From NCBI RefSeq assembly GCF_012070395.1, contig NZ_JAAFYS010000003.1, positions 372,001 to 436,000 on the forward strand: 64,000 bases of DNA. Direction: 5' to 3'. Below the pieces are notes generated by a model that searched no databases, had not been told where the DNA came from, and saw only the letters and a program-made list of their open reading frames with translations. Made by a program: the position numbers and the translations under genes. Positions 25,524 to 34,368 of the stretch are shown here, piece by piece. Each line of letters begins with the position of its first letter. The stretch's first letter is position 1. Source of the stretch: Pseudoroseicyclus tamaricis. GTDB taxonomy: Bacteria > Pseudomonadota > Alphaproteobacteria > Rhodobacterales > Rhodobacteraceae.

Positions 25524-27983
25524 TTATAGCCGCGACCGCCGCAGCCGGAGCGCGTTGCCGATCACCGACACCGACGAGAGGCTCATTGCCGCGGCCGCCA
25601 CGATGGGGGAGAGCAGCAGCCCGAAGACGGGGTAGAGCACGCCCGCCGCCAGCGGCACGCCGAAGCTGTTGTAGAGGAAGGCGAAGACGAGGTTCTGGCG
25701 GATGTTGCGCATCGTCCCCTCCGCCAGCCGCCGGGCGCGGAGGATGCCGGAGAGGTCGCCCTTCACCAGCGTGAACCCGGCGCTCTCCACCGCGACGTCC
25801 GCGCCGGTGCCCATCGCGATGCCGACATCCGCCGCCGCCAGCGCCGGCGCGTCGTTCACGCCGTCGCCGGCCATGGCGACGGACAGGCCCTCGCCCTGCA
25901 GCCGCTCCACCAGCGCCTGCTTGTCTTCCGGGGTCACCTCGGCCTCCACCTCGTCGATGCCGGTCTGGCGGGCCACCGCCTCGGCCGTCGCGCGGGCATC
26001 GCCCGTGGCCATGACGATGCGCAGGCCCAAGCCCTGCAGCTCGCGGATCGCCTCCGCCGCGCCGTCCTTCACCCGGTCCGCGACCGCGATCAGGCCCAGC
26101 GCGCGCCCCCCTTCGGCCAGCACCATCGCCGTCTTGCCCTCGGCCTGCAGCGCCGAGATGCGTCCCTGCAGCGAGCGGGTGTCGACGCCGAGAACGGCCA
26201 TCAAAGCCGCGTTGCCCAGCGCCACGTCGCGCCCGCCGACGCGGCCCGTGACGCCGTGGCCGGTGACGGCCTCGAAATGCTCCACCTCCTGCAGGCCGAG
26301 GCCGCGCGCCTCGGCGCCGGCGACGATGGCCTCGGCCAGCGGATGCTCCGATCCGCGCTCCAGCGCCGCGGCGAGGGCCAGCACCTCCGCCTCGGCGCCC
26401 GCCAGCGCCACCACGTCGGTCAGGGCCGGCTTGCCCTCCGTCAGCGTGCCGGTCTTGTCGATGACCAGCGCGTCCACCTTCGAGAAGCGCTCCAGCGCCT
26501 CGGCATCGCGGATCAGCACGCCCGCCTGCGCGCCGCGGCCGGTAGCAACCATGATCGACATCGGCGTCGCCAGCCCCAGCGCGCAGGGGCAGGCGATGAT
26601 CAGCACGCTCACCGCCGCCACGAAAGCGTAGGAGAGCGCCGGCGCCGGGCCGAGGAGAGCCCAGGCGATGAAGGCCAGCACGGCGATGCCCACCACCGTC
26701 GGCACGAAGTACCCGGCCACCCGGTCGGCCAGCGCCTGGATGGGGGCGCGGCTGCGCTGCGCCTTCGCTACCATCTCGACGATCCGCGAGAGCGTCGTCT
26801 CCGACCCCACCGCCTCGGCGCGCATCAGGAAGCTGCCCTGCTTGTTGAGCGTGCCGCCCGTGACGGCATCGCCCTCCGCCTTCTCCACCGGGATCGGCTC
26901 GCCCGTCAGCATGCTCTCGTCCACCGCGCTGCGCCCCTCGGTGAGCGTGCCGTCCACCGGCACCGCCTCGCCCGGGCGGACGCGGAGGATGTCTCCGGTC
27001 TTCACCTCGTCCAGCGAGACGTCGGCCTCCTGACCATCCCGCACCCGGCGGGCGGTCTTGGGGGCGAGGGTCATCAGCGCGCGGATGGCATCGCCCGTCC
27101 GCTCCCGCGCCGAGAGCTCCATGATCTGGCCGACGAGCACGAGGACGAGGATCACTGCCGCCGCCTCGAAATAGACGGGCACCATGCCCATTGCATCCCG
27201 CATCGCCGGCGGGAAGAGGCCCGGAAAGAGGAGAGCGACGACGGAGAAGATCCACGCCGCTCCGGTGCCGATGGCGATCAGCGTCCACATGTTGGGGCTG
27301 CGGTTCACGATGGAGGACCAGCCGCGCCGGAAGAATGTCCGGCAGAGCCAGAGCACCGGCGTCGCCAGTGCGAACTGCACCCAGCCGAAGGCGCGGTGGC
27401 CGATCCAGTCGGCAAAGGGCAGGCCCACGTGGCTGCCCATCTCCAGCAAGAAGACCGCCGCCGCGAGGGGCCCGGCGATCCAGAGTCGGCGGCGGAAGTC
27501 CACGAGCTCGGGGTTCGGCCCGGCATCGGCGGAGGGCATCATCGGCTCCAGCGCCATGCCGCAGATGGGGCAGTCGCCGGGATGGTCCTGCACGATCTCA
27601 GGGTCCATGGGGCAGGTGTAAAGAGCACCTTCGGGCGCGGGCTCGGGCTCCGGCCGGTCGCCAAGGAAGGTCTCCGGCTCCGCCTCGAACCGCTCCTGGC
27701 AGCGGGCGGAGCAGAAGTAGTGCCGCTGGCCCTCGTGCTTTGCCATGTACTTCGCGCTCGCGCGGTCGACGGACATGCCGCAGACCGGGTCCTCCGCCGT
27801 GCAATAGGCCTCCGGGTCGGAGACGAACTTGTCGCGGCAGCCGGCGCAGCAGAAGTGGTAGACGCGCCCCTCGACCTCGGCGCTCGGCTTGCCGGCATCC
27901 GGGTCGACGGTCATGCCGCAGACGGGGTCACGGATGACGTCACCGGATGTCTGGGCGGCGGGGGCGGTGCTGTCGGGGCGCAT
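25524..27983 (-). CDS. copA: Copper-translocating P1B-type ATPase with N-terminal YHS domains
   Basis: An 819-residue exporter. The N-terminus carries two YHS domains (about residues 18-60 and 64-106, each with DPVCGM and a CxxC-type pair) and a CPMDP...CPICGM heavy-metal-binding motif (124-143) instead of the usual HMA domains. Eight helices follow, with the CPC metal site at 465-467 and the phosphorylated DKTGTLT at 509-515. The [10 protein letters not shown] hinge is present. ATG 27983 is chosen; upstream in-frame codons lie across the promoter. The promoter with a 19-bp spacer and CueR-type dyad precedes it, and cueR is divergent. Copper is likely; silver is possible. Confidence 0.93.
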   Translation of the reverse strand: MRPDSTAPAAQTSGDVIRDPVCGMTVDPDAGKPSAEVEGRVYHFCCAGCRDKFVSDPEAYCTAEDPVCGMSVDRASAKYMAKHEGQRHYFCSARCQERFEAEPETFLGDRPEPEPAPEGALYTCPMDPEIVQDHPGDCPICGMALEPMMPSADAGPNPELVDFRRRLWIAGPLAAAVFLLEMGSHVGLPFADWIGHRAFGWVQFALATPVLWLCRTFFRRGWSSIVNRSPNMWTLIAIGTGAAWIFSVVALLFPGLFPPAMRDAMGMVPVYFEAAAVILVLVLVGQIMELSARERTGDAIRALMTLAPKTARRVRDGQEADVSLDEVKTGDILRVRPGEAVPVDGTLTEGRSAVDESMLTGEPIPVEKAEGDAVTGGTLNKQGSFLMRAEAVGSETTLSRIVEMVAKAQRSRAPIQALADRVAGYFVPTVVGIAVLAFIAWALLGPAPALSYAFVAAVSVLIIACPCALGLATPMSIMVATGRGAQAGVLIRDAEALERFSKVDALVIDKTGTLTEGKPALTDVVALAGAEAEVLALAAALERGSEHPLAEAIVAGAEARGLGLQEVEHFEAVTGHGVTGRVGGRDVALGNAALMAVLGVDTRSLQGRISALQAEGKTAMVLAEGGRALGLIAVADRVKDGAAEAIRELQGLGLRIVMATGDARATAEAVARQTGIDEVEAEVTPEDKQALVERLQGEGLSVAMAGDGVNDAPALAAADVGIAMGTGADVAVESAGFTLVKGDLSGILRARRLAEGTMRNIRQNLVFAFLYNSFGVPLAAGVLYPVFGLLLSPIVAAAAMSLSSVSVIGNALRLRRSRL

Positions 27984-28017
27984 GGCGTGCCTTCTGGTAA
28001 ATTCGGCCTCGACGGGC

Positions 28018-28048
28018 CAGATAGGGGTTCCAGTTACTGGAAGGTCAA
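28018..28048 (-). promoter_or_regulatory. CueR-type promoter/operator of copA
   Basis: Minus strand: -35 TTGACC (28048-28043), then a 19-bp spacer holding the dyad TTCCAG-taa-CTGGAA, then -10 TATCTG (28023-28018). The over-long spacer and ACCTTCC/GGAA symmetry are hallmarks of CueR/MerR-activated promoters. It is 35 bp upstream of the copA ATG and immediately upstream of cueR. Confidence 0.85.
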
Positions 28049-28053
28049 GACTT

Positions 28054-28446
28054 ATGAATATCGGCGACGTGGCAGAGGCCAGCGGCCTGCCCCCCAAGAC
28101 GATCCGCTACTACGAGGAGATCGGGCTTATCCGCCCGCAGCGCAGCGGCAACGGCTACCGGGTGTTCTCGGAGGCCGATGCCCACAAGCTGATCTTCCTC
28201 GTCCGCGCCCGCTCCCTTGGCTTCTCGGTGGAGGAGTGCCGGACGCTCCTCTCCCTCTACGAGGACGACACCCGCGCCAGCGCCGATGTCCGCACCCTCG
28301 CCGCGGCGGCGCTGGAGCGGATCGAGGCGAAGATGCGCGAGCTGCAGCAGATGCAGGGCGCGCTCTCCGATCTCGTGCACCGCTGCCATGGCGACGACCG
28401 GCCCGACTGCCCGATCCTCGAGGACCTCGCCGCGCCGCGCGCCTAG
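28054..28446 (+). CDS. cueR: Copper-responsive MerR-family regulator
   Basis: A 130-residue CueR. The MerR helix-turn-helix is at residues 1-40 ([24 protein letters not shown]). The dimerisation helix follows. The metal loop is [15 protein letters not shown] near residue 110, matching the C-x7-C site for Cu(I)/Ag(I)/Au(I). It is divergent from copA across the operator. ATG 28054 lies five bases beyond the copA -35 box, so its own transcript must start very close by. Its TAG stop shares the CTAG with the stop of the convergent MsrQ-like gene. Confidence 0.94.
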   Translation: MNIGDVAEASGLPPKTIRYYEEIGLIRPQRSGNGYRVFSEADAHKLIFLVRARSLGFSVEECRTLLSLYEDDTRASADVRTLAAAALERIEAKMRELQQMQGALSDLVHRCHGDDRPDCPILEDLAAPRA

Positions 28447-29279
28447 GCCCGGCGAGCCCACGCGGCGGCGGTGAGGGCGAGGCCGATGGCCGCCATCTTG
28501 TAGGCGGGTGTCACCCCGATGACGAAGGTCCAGTTCATCGAGAGGGTGAAGGCCGGATCGGCGTCGCGGAGCGCCCAGGGGATCAGCACCTCGGAGGCGA
28601 GGACAAGCAGCGTCGTGGCCAGCGCGAGGAGGAGCAGCGCGCCGGGCGACGTGCCCTGCCGCCGCCGATCGAGCCAGCGCCAGCCCATGAGCCAGGCGAA
28701 GCAGCCGAGCACGAGGAAGGGCATGCCGGCATAGGAGCCGGGCGAGAGCAGGAAGTGGATCACCGCCAGCGCCGTGGCCGGGTACGTCCACCAGTGCAGC
28801 CGGCGCCACGCCGGCCCCATGGCCCGCACCGCCCGGTCGAAGCTGGTGACGCCGAGGGCGATGAGGATGAGGAGCGCGATCGTGGCGAGGATGAGGGAGA
28901 GGCGGGTGGCCGTCTCCTGGGCGATCTCTGCCCAGGCCCAGAAGCGCAGCCAGAAGTAGATGACGAGGTGGACGAGCGTGTAGAGCAGCGCCGAGACGCC
29001 CACCATCCGGCGGATCGCCAATAGGCGGCTCCAGCGGAGGATGCGCCGGAGCGGGGTGACGGCGAGGGAGGCGAGGAGCAGCCAGATCGCCCAGACGCCG
29101 GACCAGTAGGTGAGGTCCGCCTGCGGGATCATCCAGATGCGCTGGTCCCACCAGTAGAGCATCCAGCCGGCGGGGTAGAAGAGCGCGAGGAATGTGAGAA
29201 GCCGGAGCGGCGAGAGCCGCCCGTCCGCCTCCGTCCACGGCAGGGCGCGGCGCCAGCCGGGCGTGGTGGTCTGTAGCAT
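28443..29279 (-). CDS. MsrQ/YedZ-like ferric-reductase-domain membrane protein
   Basis: A 278-residue protein with six or more helices and the ferric-reductase-like transmembrane domain of MsrQ. Typical are LAVTPLRRIL, a haem-ligand candidate His in LLYTLVHLVIY, and RRLHWWTYPATALAVIHFLLSP with two further His. MsrQ passes electrons from the quinone pool or flavin to the periplasmic methionine sulfoxide reductase MsrP. No msrP is visible nearby, and the C-terminus is ~80 residues longer than standard MsrQ. A CueR-type dyad upstream (29311-29341) suggests copper induction. Convergent with cueR. Confidence 0.78.
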   Translation of the reverse strand: MLQTTTPGWRRALPWTEADGRLSPLRLLTFLALFYPAGWMLYWWDQRIWMIPQADLTYWSGVWAIWLLLASLAVTPLRRILRWSRLLAIRRMVGVSALLYTLVHLVIYFWLRFWAWAEIAQETATRLSLILATIALLILIALGVTSFDRAVRAMGPAWRRLHWWTYPATALAVIHFLLSPGSYAGMPFLVLGCFAWLMGWRWLDRRRQGTSPGALLLLALATTLLVLASEVLIPWALRDADPAFTLSMNWTFVIGVTPAYKMAAIGLALTAAAWARRA

Positions 29280-29310
29280 GGGGTCCCCTCCCTCGGGATT
29301 CGCGGGAGGG

Positions 29311-29341
29311 AGGCTGGGGGTTCCAGCAGGTGGAAGGTCAA
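29311..29341 (-). promoter_or_regulatory. Second CueR-type operator, upstream of the MsrQ-like gene
   Basis: Minus strand: TTGACC (29341-29336), a 19-bp spacer with TTCCAC-ctg-CTGGAA, then CAGCCT at the -10 position. The -35 box and both dyad arms match the copA promoter almost base for base, with the same spacing. The -10 is poor. It lies 32 bp upstream of the ATG. Confidence 0.65.
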
Positions 29342-29425
29342 GGGGCGGCGGGGCCTCCGCTTGCCCCCTGGCCATGGGACCCAGCGCCGCACCGCCCGTG
29401 GCGCCCCGGTGACCCCTTGCCCCCC

Positions 29426-29596
29426 GCGCGGAATCAAGGCCGCAGGCCGCCGCGCGAGCGCCGGCTCGTCCCGGCGGGCTGGCGCTCTGGATGGGCTGGG
29501 TGCTGTGCGGGAAGCGGGGAGGGACTTGGCTGGCATAAAGCGCACCGCTCAGCCGTTGGAGCGCCACCCCCCGGGCCGGCGTGAGAGGGTGGTGCC
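29426..29596 (-). repeat. Dispersed structured element, copy R3
   Basis: 171-bp copy in the same orientation as R2 and R4. It has the same ordered blocks: GGAATCAAG, the GAGCGCC hairpin, GCATAAAGCGC, and an outer stem that keeps nine pairs through one G-U. It is followed 17 bp on by palindrome P2. Confidence 0.85.
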
Positions 29597-29613
29597 AATG
29601 GCGGGCCGGGGAT

Positions 29614-29632
29614 GGTGGGTTGGAAACCCACC
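29614..29632 (+). repeat. GGTGGGTT/AACCCACC palindrome P2
   Basis: Perfect 8-bp arms around GGA, followed by TACGG. It sits between elements R3 and R4. Confidence 0.8.
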
Positions 29633-29686
29633 TACGGGGCTCGCTCGGGGTGATAGCACCGGAGACCCGGCCGCCGCTCTTTCCCA

Positions 29687-29856
29687 CGCGCGGAATCAAG
29701 CCGCAGGCGCCGCGCGAGCGCCGGCCCGTCCCGGCGGGGTGGCGCTCTGGTAGGGCTTGGCGCCTCGCTCGGAGCGGGGAGGGGTTTGGCGGGCATAAAG
29801 CGCGCCGCACAGACGTTGCTGCGCCACCCCACGGGCCGGCGTGCGAGGGCAGCGCC
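29687..29856 (-). repeat. Dispersed structured element, copy R4
   Basis: 170-bp copy starting 261 bp after R3, same orientation. The 3' arm differs from R2/R3 (GGCAGCGCC) and can pair with an upstream GCTGC instead. It is followed 50 bp on by palindrome P3. Confidence 0.85.
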
Positions 29857-29906
29857 TGTGGCAGGCGGGGAATGGAGAGGGTTTGACGCGAGTCCGGCCG
29901 GGGTGT

Positions 29907-29925
29907 GGTGGGTTACAAACCCACC
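29907..29925 (+). repeat. GGTGGGTT/AACCCACC palindrome P3
   Basis: Perfect 8-bp arms around ACA, followed by CTACGG. Third member of the P family, next to R4. Confidence 0.8.
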
Positions 29926-30041
29926 CTACGGCGTCGGGCGAACCCGGATCAGGGGCGCGCCGCTCGATGGTCAGATGTTGGGAGAAGGAGCTACCGACCT
30001 CCGGGGCCGAGGGATGCCTCTGGGCCGGAGGAAGGCCAGAA

Positions 30042-30128
30042 TGGTGCGGTCGAGAAGACTCGAACTTCCACGGGAGTTACCCCACAGCGACCTCAACGCT
30101 GCGCGTCTACCAATTCCGCCACGACCGC
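30042..30128 (-). tRNA. tRNA-Leu (GAG anticodon)
   Basis: 87 nt on the minus strand including an encoded CCA end. The acceptor stem is GCGGTCG/CGACCGC. The anticodon stem CAGCG/CGCTG encloses loop TTGAGGT, giving anticodon GAG (reads CUC/CUU). A long variable arm (TGGGGTAACTCCC) is present, as expected for a class II leucine tRNA. The T arm contains GTTCGAGTC. Confidence 0.95.
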
Positions 30129-30255
30129 ACTGTCTTGGCTCGGTGCGCGGCTCTCTAGCGAAGCCCCGGGGCGATGTGAAGAGGGAAAGCGGACCGCTTG
30201 GAAATATTCCCGGCAGCCCCACGACGGGCCCCACCATCCCACCCCCGCCCTCCCG

Positions 30256-30271
30256 CTCACGTTTACGTGAG
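30256..30271. promoter_or_regulatory. Palindrome upstream of the LytTR gene
   Basis: Perfect 16-bp dyad CTCACG-ttta-CGTGAG, 83 bp before the preferred start of the LytTR regulator. The position suits an operator. The factor is unknown; autoregulation is possible. Confidence 0.4.
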
Positions 30272-30354
30272 GTCGCTCCGCCGCCCTTTGCTCCGGCCCC
30301 CGCGCGATTTTTATCTGCGAGCGGGTGACATGCGTGAAAGGGGGCGAGGCATCC

Positions 30355-31167
30355 GTGAATGGCAAAGCGGTGCAGACGGCGCTGCGTGAGACGCAGCGCG
30401 CCCTCCTCAGCCGCCACGCGCTGGCGGTCATGGCCGGGCTCTCCGTCATCCTCGCCATCGTCGGCCCCTACGAGACCCACGCGCTGCTCACCCCCCTGCA
30501 GCGGCTCGGCTACTGGCTGCTGGCCGTCGGCCTCTCCGGCGTCGCCGGCACCTTCGCGCCGGCCTTCCTCACCCACGCCGTCCCGAACCTTTCGCCGCGG
30601 CTTCGCGCGCCGGCAGCGGCGGCGGGGACGGCGACGCTCGTCCTCTGCGGGGTACTGGTGCTCAACGGGGTGGTCTTCGGGACGTGGCCGGGGGCGCCGG
30701 GCTACCTGCGGCTGATGCTGCTCACCGTCGGCGGGGTGAGTTTCATCCTCAGCCTCGTGCTCTTTTACTACGAAGAGACGCGCCATGCCCCCTCGCCCGA
30801 GGCCCCCTCGCCCGAGGCCCCGCCGGCCACGGAGTCGAGCCCGCCGCGCCTCCTCTCCCGGCTGGCGGAGGACCAGCGGGGGGAGCTCGTTTCCATCTCG
30901 GTGCGCGACCACTATGTGGAGGTGACCACGACGCAGGGAACGGGACAGCTTCTGATGCGCCTCAGCGATGCCATGGCGGAGACGGCCCGCGGCGAGGGCC
31001 TGCAGGTCCATCGCTCGCACTGGGTGTCGCGCGCCCATGTCACCTGCGCCCGCCGCGACGGCGCCCGCGCCTGCCTGACGCTGAGCGACGGCCGCGAGAT
31101 CCCCGCCAGCCGCACCTATCTGCCGGCGCTGAAGGAGGCGGGGCTGCTTCCGGCGACGCATGGTTGA
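30355..31167 (+). CDS. Membrane-anchored LytTR-domain transcriptional regulator
   Basis: A 270-residue protein. Residues ~20-150 contain four hydrophobic helices. A Pro/Glu linker with the repeat [13 protein letters not shown] follows. The C-terminal LytTR DNA-binding domain (about residues 170-265; [22 protein letters not shown]) closes the protein. No receiver or kinase domain is present, so the membrane part is the likely sensor. GTG 30355 is chosen because AGGGGGCGAGG precedes it; GTG codons at 30325 and 30334 are alternatives. Its stop overlaps the lipB start. Target genes are unknown. Confidence 0.85.
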   Translation: MNGKAVQTALRETQRALLSRHALAVMAGLSVILAIVGPYETHALLTPLQRLGYWLLAVGLSGVAGTFAPAFLTHAVPNLSPRLRAPAAAAGTATLVLCGVLVLNGVVFGTWPGAPGYLRLMLLTVGGVSFILSLVLFYYEETRHAPSPEAPSPEAPPATESSPPRLLSRLAEDQRGELVSISVRDHYVEVTTTQGTGQLLMRLSDAMAETARGEGLQVHRSHWVSRAHVTCARRDGARACLTLSDGREIPASRTYLPALKEAGLLPATHG

Positions 31168-31819
31168 GTGGCGCACCTCCCCCGGCCTCGTCCCCTACGA
31201 GGAGGCGCTGGCGGCCATGGAAGCGCGGGTGGAGGCGATCTCCCGCGGCGAGGCGGAGGAACTGGTCTGGCTCCTCGAGCACCCGCCGCTCTACACCGCC
31301 GGCACCTCCGCCCGGGACGAAGACCTGCTCGACGCCCGCTTCCCCGTCTTCGAGGCAAGACGCGGCGGACAGTACACCTACCACGGGCCCGGCCAGCGCG
31401 TCGTCTACGTCATGCTCGACGTCGGCCGGCGCGGCCACGACGTGCGCCGCTTCGTGCAGCAGCTGGAAGGCTGGGTGATCGCGGCGCTGGCGGAGTTCAA
31501 CGTCACCGGCGTCATCCGCGAGGGGCGCGTCGGTGTCTGGGTCGAGCGGCCGGAGAAGCCTCCCCTCCCCGATGGCGCGCCGCGGGAGGACAAGATCGCC
31601 GCCATCGGGATCCGCCTGCGCAAGTGGGTGAGCTTCCACGGCATCTCGATCAACGTCGAGCCCGACCTCTCCCACTTCTCCGGCATCGTGCCCTGCGGCG
31701 TCACCGGGCACGGCGTGACCTCGCTCGTCGATCTCGGCCTGCCGGTGACGATGGACGACCTGGATGTGGCACTGCGCCGCAGCTTCGAGGCCGCGATGGG
31801 AGAGCGGGCGCCGGCGTGA
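31160..31819 (+). CDS. lipB: Octanoyltransferase (lipoate biosynthesis)
   Basis: A 219-residue LipB. It moves octanoyl from acyl carrier protein to apo-lipoyl domains, the first step of lipoate assembly. The signature [20 protein letters not shown] is present. The catalytic Cys lies in [10 protein letters not shown] and the Lys in the [13 protein letters not shown] segment. ATG 31160 overlaps the LytTR gene by eight bases. It is followed by the T2 terminator-like repeat. Confidence 0.95.
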   Translation: MVEWRTSPGLVPYEEALAAMEARVEAISRGEAEELVWLLEHPPLYTAGTSARDEDLLDARFPVFEARRGGQYTYHGPGQRVVYVMLDVGRRGHDVRRFVQQLEGWVIAALAEFNVTGVIREGRVGVWVERPEKPPLPDGAPREDKIAAIGIRLRKWVSFHGISINVEPDLSHFSGIVPCGVTGHGVTSLVDLGLPVTMDDLDVALRRSFEAAMGERAPA

Positions 31820-31862
31820 CGGCTGGATTGCGGAGCGCCTGCGGCGCGCGCCTTTGAGTGCG

Positions 31863-31910
31863 GTGGGGGCTCTGCCCCCACACCCCCGCGGTATTTCCGG
31901 CCAGATGAAC
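31863..31910 (+). repeat. Hairpin + GGCCAGATGAA terminator-like repeat, copy T2
   Basis: Stem GTGGGGGC-tct-GCCCCCAC, then CACCCCCGCGGTATTT, then CCGGCCAGATGAA. It lies 44 bp after the lipB stop in the same orientation. Shared design with T3, T4 and T5. Confidence 0.75.
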
Positions 31911-32084
31911 GGGGATCCGGCGGGCGCGAGGGGGAGGCGCACGCAAACTTGACTTAGGGGGAGGGGACGAGGGGCGGGGAGCGGGCCGGCGGAATATTGC
32001 CCTTCCGGCGCCCAGCCTCTAGAAGGCCGTGAGCGAGTCCGGCGCACCACCTGCGCCCATCCCATGTGTCAGCAGGAGTTCCCC

Positions 32085-33761
32085 ATGGCAGACGCCGCCA
32101 TTCACGGATCGGAGCACCATGACGAGCGGGGGTTCTTCACCCGCTGGTTCATGTCCACCAACCACAAGGACATCGGGATCCTGTATCTCTTCGTGTCCGG
32201 CGTGGTCGGCTTCATCGCCGTGCTCTTCACCGTCTACATGCGGCTGGAGCTGATGCATCCGGGCGTACAGTACATGTGCATGGAGGGGATGCGCTTCTTC
32301 TCCGCCGCCGAGGCGGGCAGCTGTACGCCGAACGGCCACCTGTGGAACGTGATGATCACCTACCACGGCGTGCTGATGATGTTCTTCGTCGTCATCCCCG
32401 CGCTCTTCGGCGGCTTCGGCAACTACCTGATGCCGCTGCAGATCGGGGCGCCGGACATGGCCTTCCCGCGGATGAATAACCTCTCCTTCTGGATGTACGT
32501 CGCCGGCGTGTCGCTGGGCGTGGCCTCGCTGCTCGCCCCCGGCGGCAACGGGCAGCTCGGCTCCGGCGTGGGCTGGGTGCTCTATCCGCCGCTGTCGACC
32601 AACGAGGGCGGTATGTCGATGGACCTCGCCATCTTCGCCGTGCACCTCTCGGGCGCCTCGTCGATCCTCGGCGCGATCAACATGATCACGACCTTCCTCA
32701 ACATGCGCGCCCCGGGCATGACGCTGCACAAGGTGCCGCTCTTCGCCTGGTCGATCTTCGTCACCGCCTGGCTGATCCTTCTGGCCCTGCCGGTGCTCGC
32801 CGGCGCCATCACCATGCTGCTGACGGACCGCAACTTCGGCACCACCTTCTTCCAGCCCTCGGGCGGCGGTGACCCGATCCTCTACCAGCACATCCTGTGG
32901 TTCTTCGGGCACCCCGAGGTCTACATCATCATTGTGCCGGGCTTCGGCATCATCTCCCACGTGATCTCGACCTTCTCGAAGAAGCCGATCTTCGGCTACC
33001 TGCCGATGGTCTACGCCATGGTCGCCATCGGCTTGCTCGGCTTCGTCGTCTGGGCGCACCACATGTACACGGTGGGCATGTCCCTCACCCAGCAGAGCTA
33101 CTTCATGCTGGCGACGATGGTCATCGCCGTGCCGACCGGGGTGAAGGTCTTCAGCTGGATCGCCACGATGTGGGGCGGCTCGGTGGAGTTCAAGACGCCG
33201 ATGCTCTGGGCTTTCGGCTTCCTCTTCCTCTTCACCGTCGGCGGCGTCACCGGCGTCGTGCTCAGCCAGGCCGGGATCGACCGCGCCTACCACGACACCT
33301 ACTACGTGGTCGCCCACTTCCACTACGTGATGAGCCTCGGCGCCGTCTTCGCGATCTTCGCGGGGCTGTACTTCTACATGCCGAAGTTCTCGGGCCGGAT
33401 GTATCCCGAATGGGCCGGCAAGCTGCACTTCTGGGCCATGTTCATCGGCGCGAACCTGACCTTCTTCCCGCAGCACTTCCTCGGCCGCCAAGGCATGCCG
33501 CGCCGCTACATCGACTACCCGGAAGCCTTCGGCTACTGGAACTTCATCTCGTCGATGGGCGCCTTCCTCGCCTTCGCCTCCTTCGTGTTCTTCATCGGCC
33601 TGACCTTCTACGTGCTCTTCGCCGGGCGCCGGGTCACCGTGAACAACCCGTGGAACGAGTGGGCCGACACGCTGGAGTGGACGCTGCCCTGCCCGCCGCC
33701 GGAGCACACGTTCGAGATCCTTCCCGAGCAGAAGGACTGGGACAAAAGCCACGCCCACTGA
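32085..33761 (+). CDS. ctaD: Cytochrome c oxidase subunit I (aa3-type)
   Basis: A 558-residue haem-copper oxidase core with twelve helices. It reduces O2 at the haem a3-CuB site and pumps protons. CuB and crosslink residues are visible in [17 protein letters not shown] and WAHHMYTVG; the haem a/a3 ligands lie in [15 protein letters not shown] 32085 ([12 protein letters not shown]) is set by CAGGAG five bases upstream, rather than the in-frame ATG 32064. No other oxidase subunits are adjacent, so subunit II/III genes lie elsewhere. The stop overlaps the DUF2244 start. Confidence 0.96.
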   Translation: MADAAIHGSEHHDERGFFTRWFMSTNHKDIGILYLFVSGVVGFIAVLFTVYMRLELMHPGVQYMCMEGMRFFSAAEAGSCTPNGHLWNVMITYHGVLMMFFVVIPALFGGFGNYLMPLQIGAPDMAFPRMNNLSFWMYVAGVSLGVASLLAPGGNGQLGSGVGWVLYPPLSTNEGGMSMDLAIFAVHLSGASSILGAINMITTFLNMRAPGMTLHKVPLFAWSIFVTAWLILLALPVLAGAITMLLTDRNFGTTFFQPSGGGDPILYQHILWFFGHPEVYIIIVPGFGIISHVISTFSKKPIFGYLPMVYAMVAIGLLGFVVWAHHMYTVGMSLTQQSYFMLATMVIAVPTGVKVFSWIATMWGGSVEFKTPMLWAFGFLFLFTVGGVTGVVLSQAGIDRAYHDTYYVVAHFHYVMSLGAVFAIFAGLYFYMPKFSGRMYPEWAGKLHFWAMFIGANLTFFPQHFLGRQGMPRRYIDYPEAFGYWNFISSMGAFLAFASFVFFIGLTFYVLFAGRRVTVNNPWNEWADTLEWTLPCPPPEHTFEILPEQKDWDKSHAH

Positions 33762-34348
33762 TGCCCTATGAATGGGTCAGGGATTTCGACACGGCCCCGG
33801 ACATCGCGTCCGGGGCCGTTTCGCATCGCCGGCAGGGCAACGGCGATCCGCCGCACTGCGCGCTGCGGGTCTGGCCGAACAACTCGCTGGAGCCCTCCGG
33901 CTTCGCCACCTTCATCGCCGCGACGGCCACGCTGATGGCGCTGCCGCTGGTGGCGGTGCTGGGCAGCCCGGTGCTCTGGGTGGTGCTGCTCTTCCTGCTG
34001 CCCGCTCTCGCCGCGATCTGGTGGGCGCTTCGGCACAACCAGTCGAGCCGGCAGCGGCTGGTGGAAGAGCTGACGCTCTGGGAGGACCGGCTGGAGATCG
34101 CGCGGCGAGAGGCCGGCAAGGCGGACCTGCAGTTCGCGGCGAATCCCTACTGGGTGGAGGTGACGCTGCACAAGGAAGGCGGGCCGGTGGAAGATTACCT
34201 CACCCTGCGCGGCGGGGCCCGCACGGTGGAGCTCGGCGCCTTCCTCGCGCCGGAGGAGCGGCGGATGCTGGCGGGGGACCTCGACCTTCGGCTCGCACGG
34301 ATCCGCCATGTCGGGGCATCGCCGAGGCCGGCACCGGGGGAGGGCTGA
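33761..34348 (+). CDS. DUF2244 domain-containing membrane protein
   Basis: A 195-residue protein with two helices at about residues 47-90 (FATFIAATATLMALPLVAVLG, VLWVVLLFLLPALAAIWWAL). The cytosolic DUF2244 body follows (ANPYWVEVTLHKEGGPVEDYLTLRGG). Its function is unknown. It commonly follows oxidase subunit I in Rhodobacterales. The start at ATG 33761 shares an A with the ctaD stop, and MPYEW is the usual opening of the family. A terminator-like hairpin lies inside codons 11-20. Confidence 0.8.
   Translation: MPYEWVRDFDTAPDIASGAVSHRRQGNGDPPHCALRVWPNNSLEPSGFATFIAATATLMALPLVAVLGSPVLWVVLLFLLPALAAIWWALRHNQSSRQRLVEELTLWEDRLEIARREAGKADLQFAANPYWVEVTLHKEGGPVEDYLTLRGGARTVELGAFLAPEERRMLAGDLDLRLARIRHVGASPRPAPGEG
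33791..33821 (+). terminator. Terminator-like hairpin inside the DUF2244 5' coding region
   Basis: Stem ACGGCCCCGGAC/GTCCGGGGCCGT (12 bp, loop ATCGC) followed by TTT, 30 bp after the ctaD stop. It could end most ctaD transcripts or attenuate the downstream gene. The T-run is short, so efficiency is uncertain. Confidence 0.5.
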
Positions 34349-34368
34349 GCGCGGGGAGGCGGGCCTGC

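Larger units (their letters stand above)
29342..30041. other. Repeat-rich intergenic region
   Basis: 700 bp with no supported protein gene between the MsrQ-like gene and tRNA-Leu. It contains R3 (29426-29596), P2 (29614-29632), R4 (29687-29856) and P3 (29907-29925) in tandem. The 115 bp after P3 are unremarkable. Confidence 0.8.

Noticed and set aside
29632-29832. Short frame conserved between R elements (RFMPAKPLPA... type peptide)
   Set aside because: The peptide similarity follows DNA identity of the R copies. R1 breaks the pattern, and there is no ribosome site or codon-pattern evidence. Treated as non-coding.
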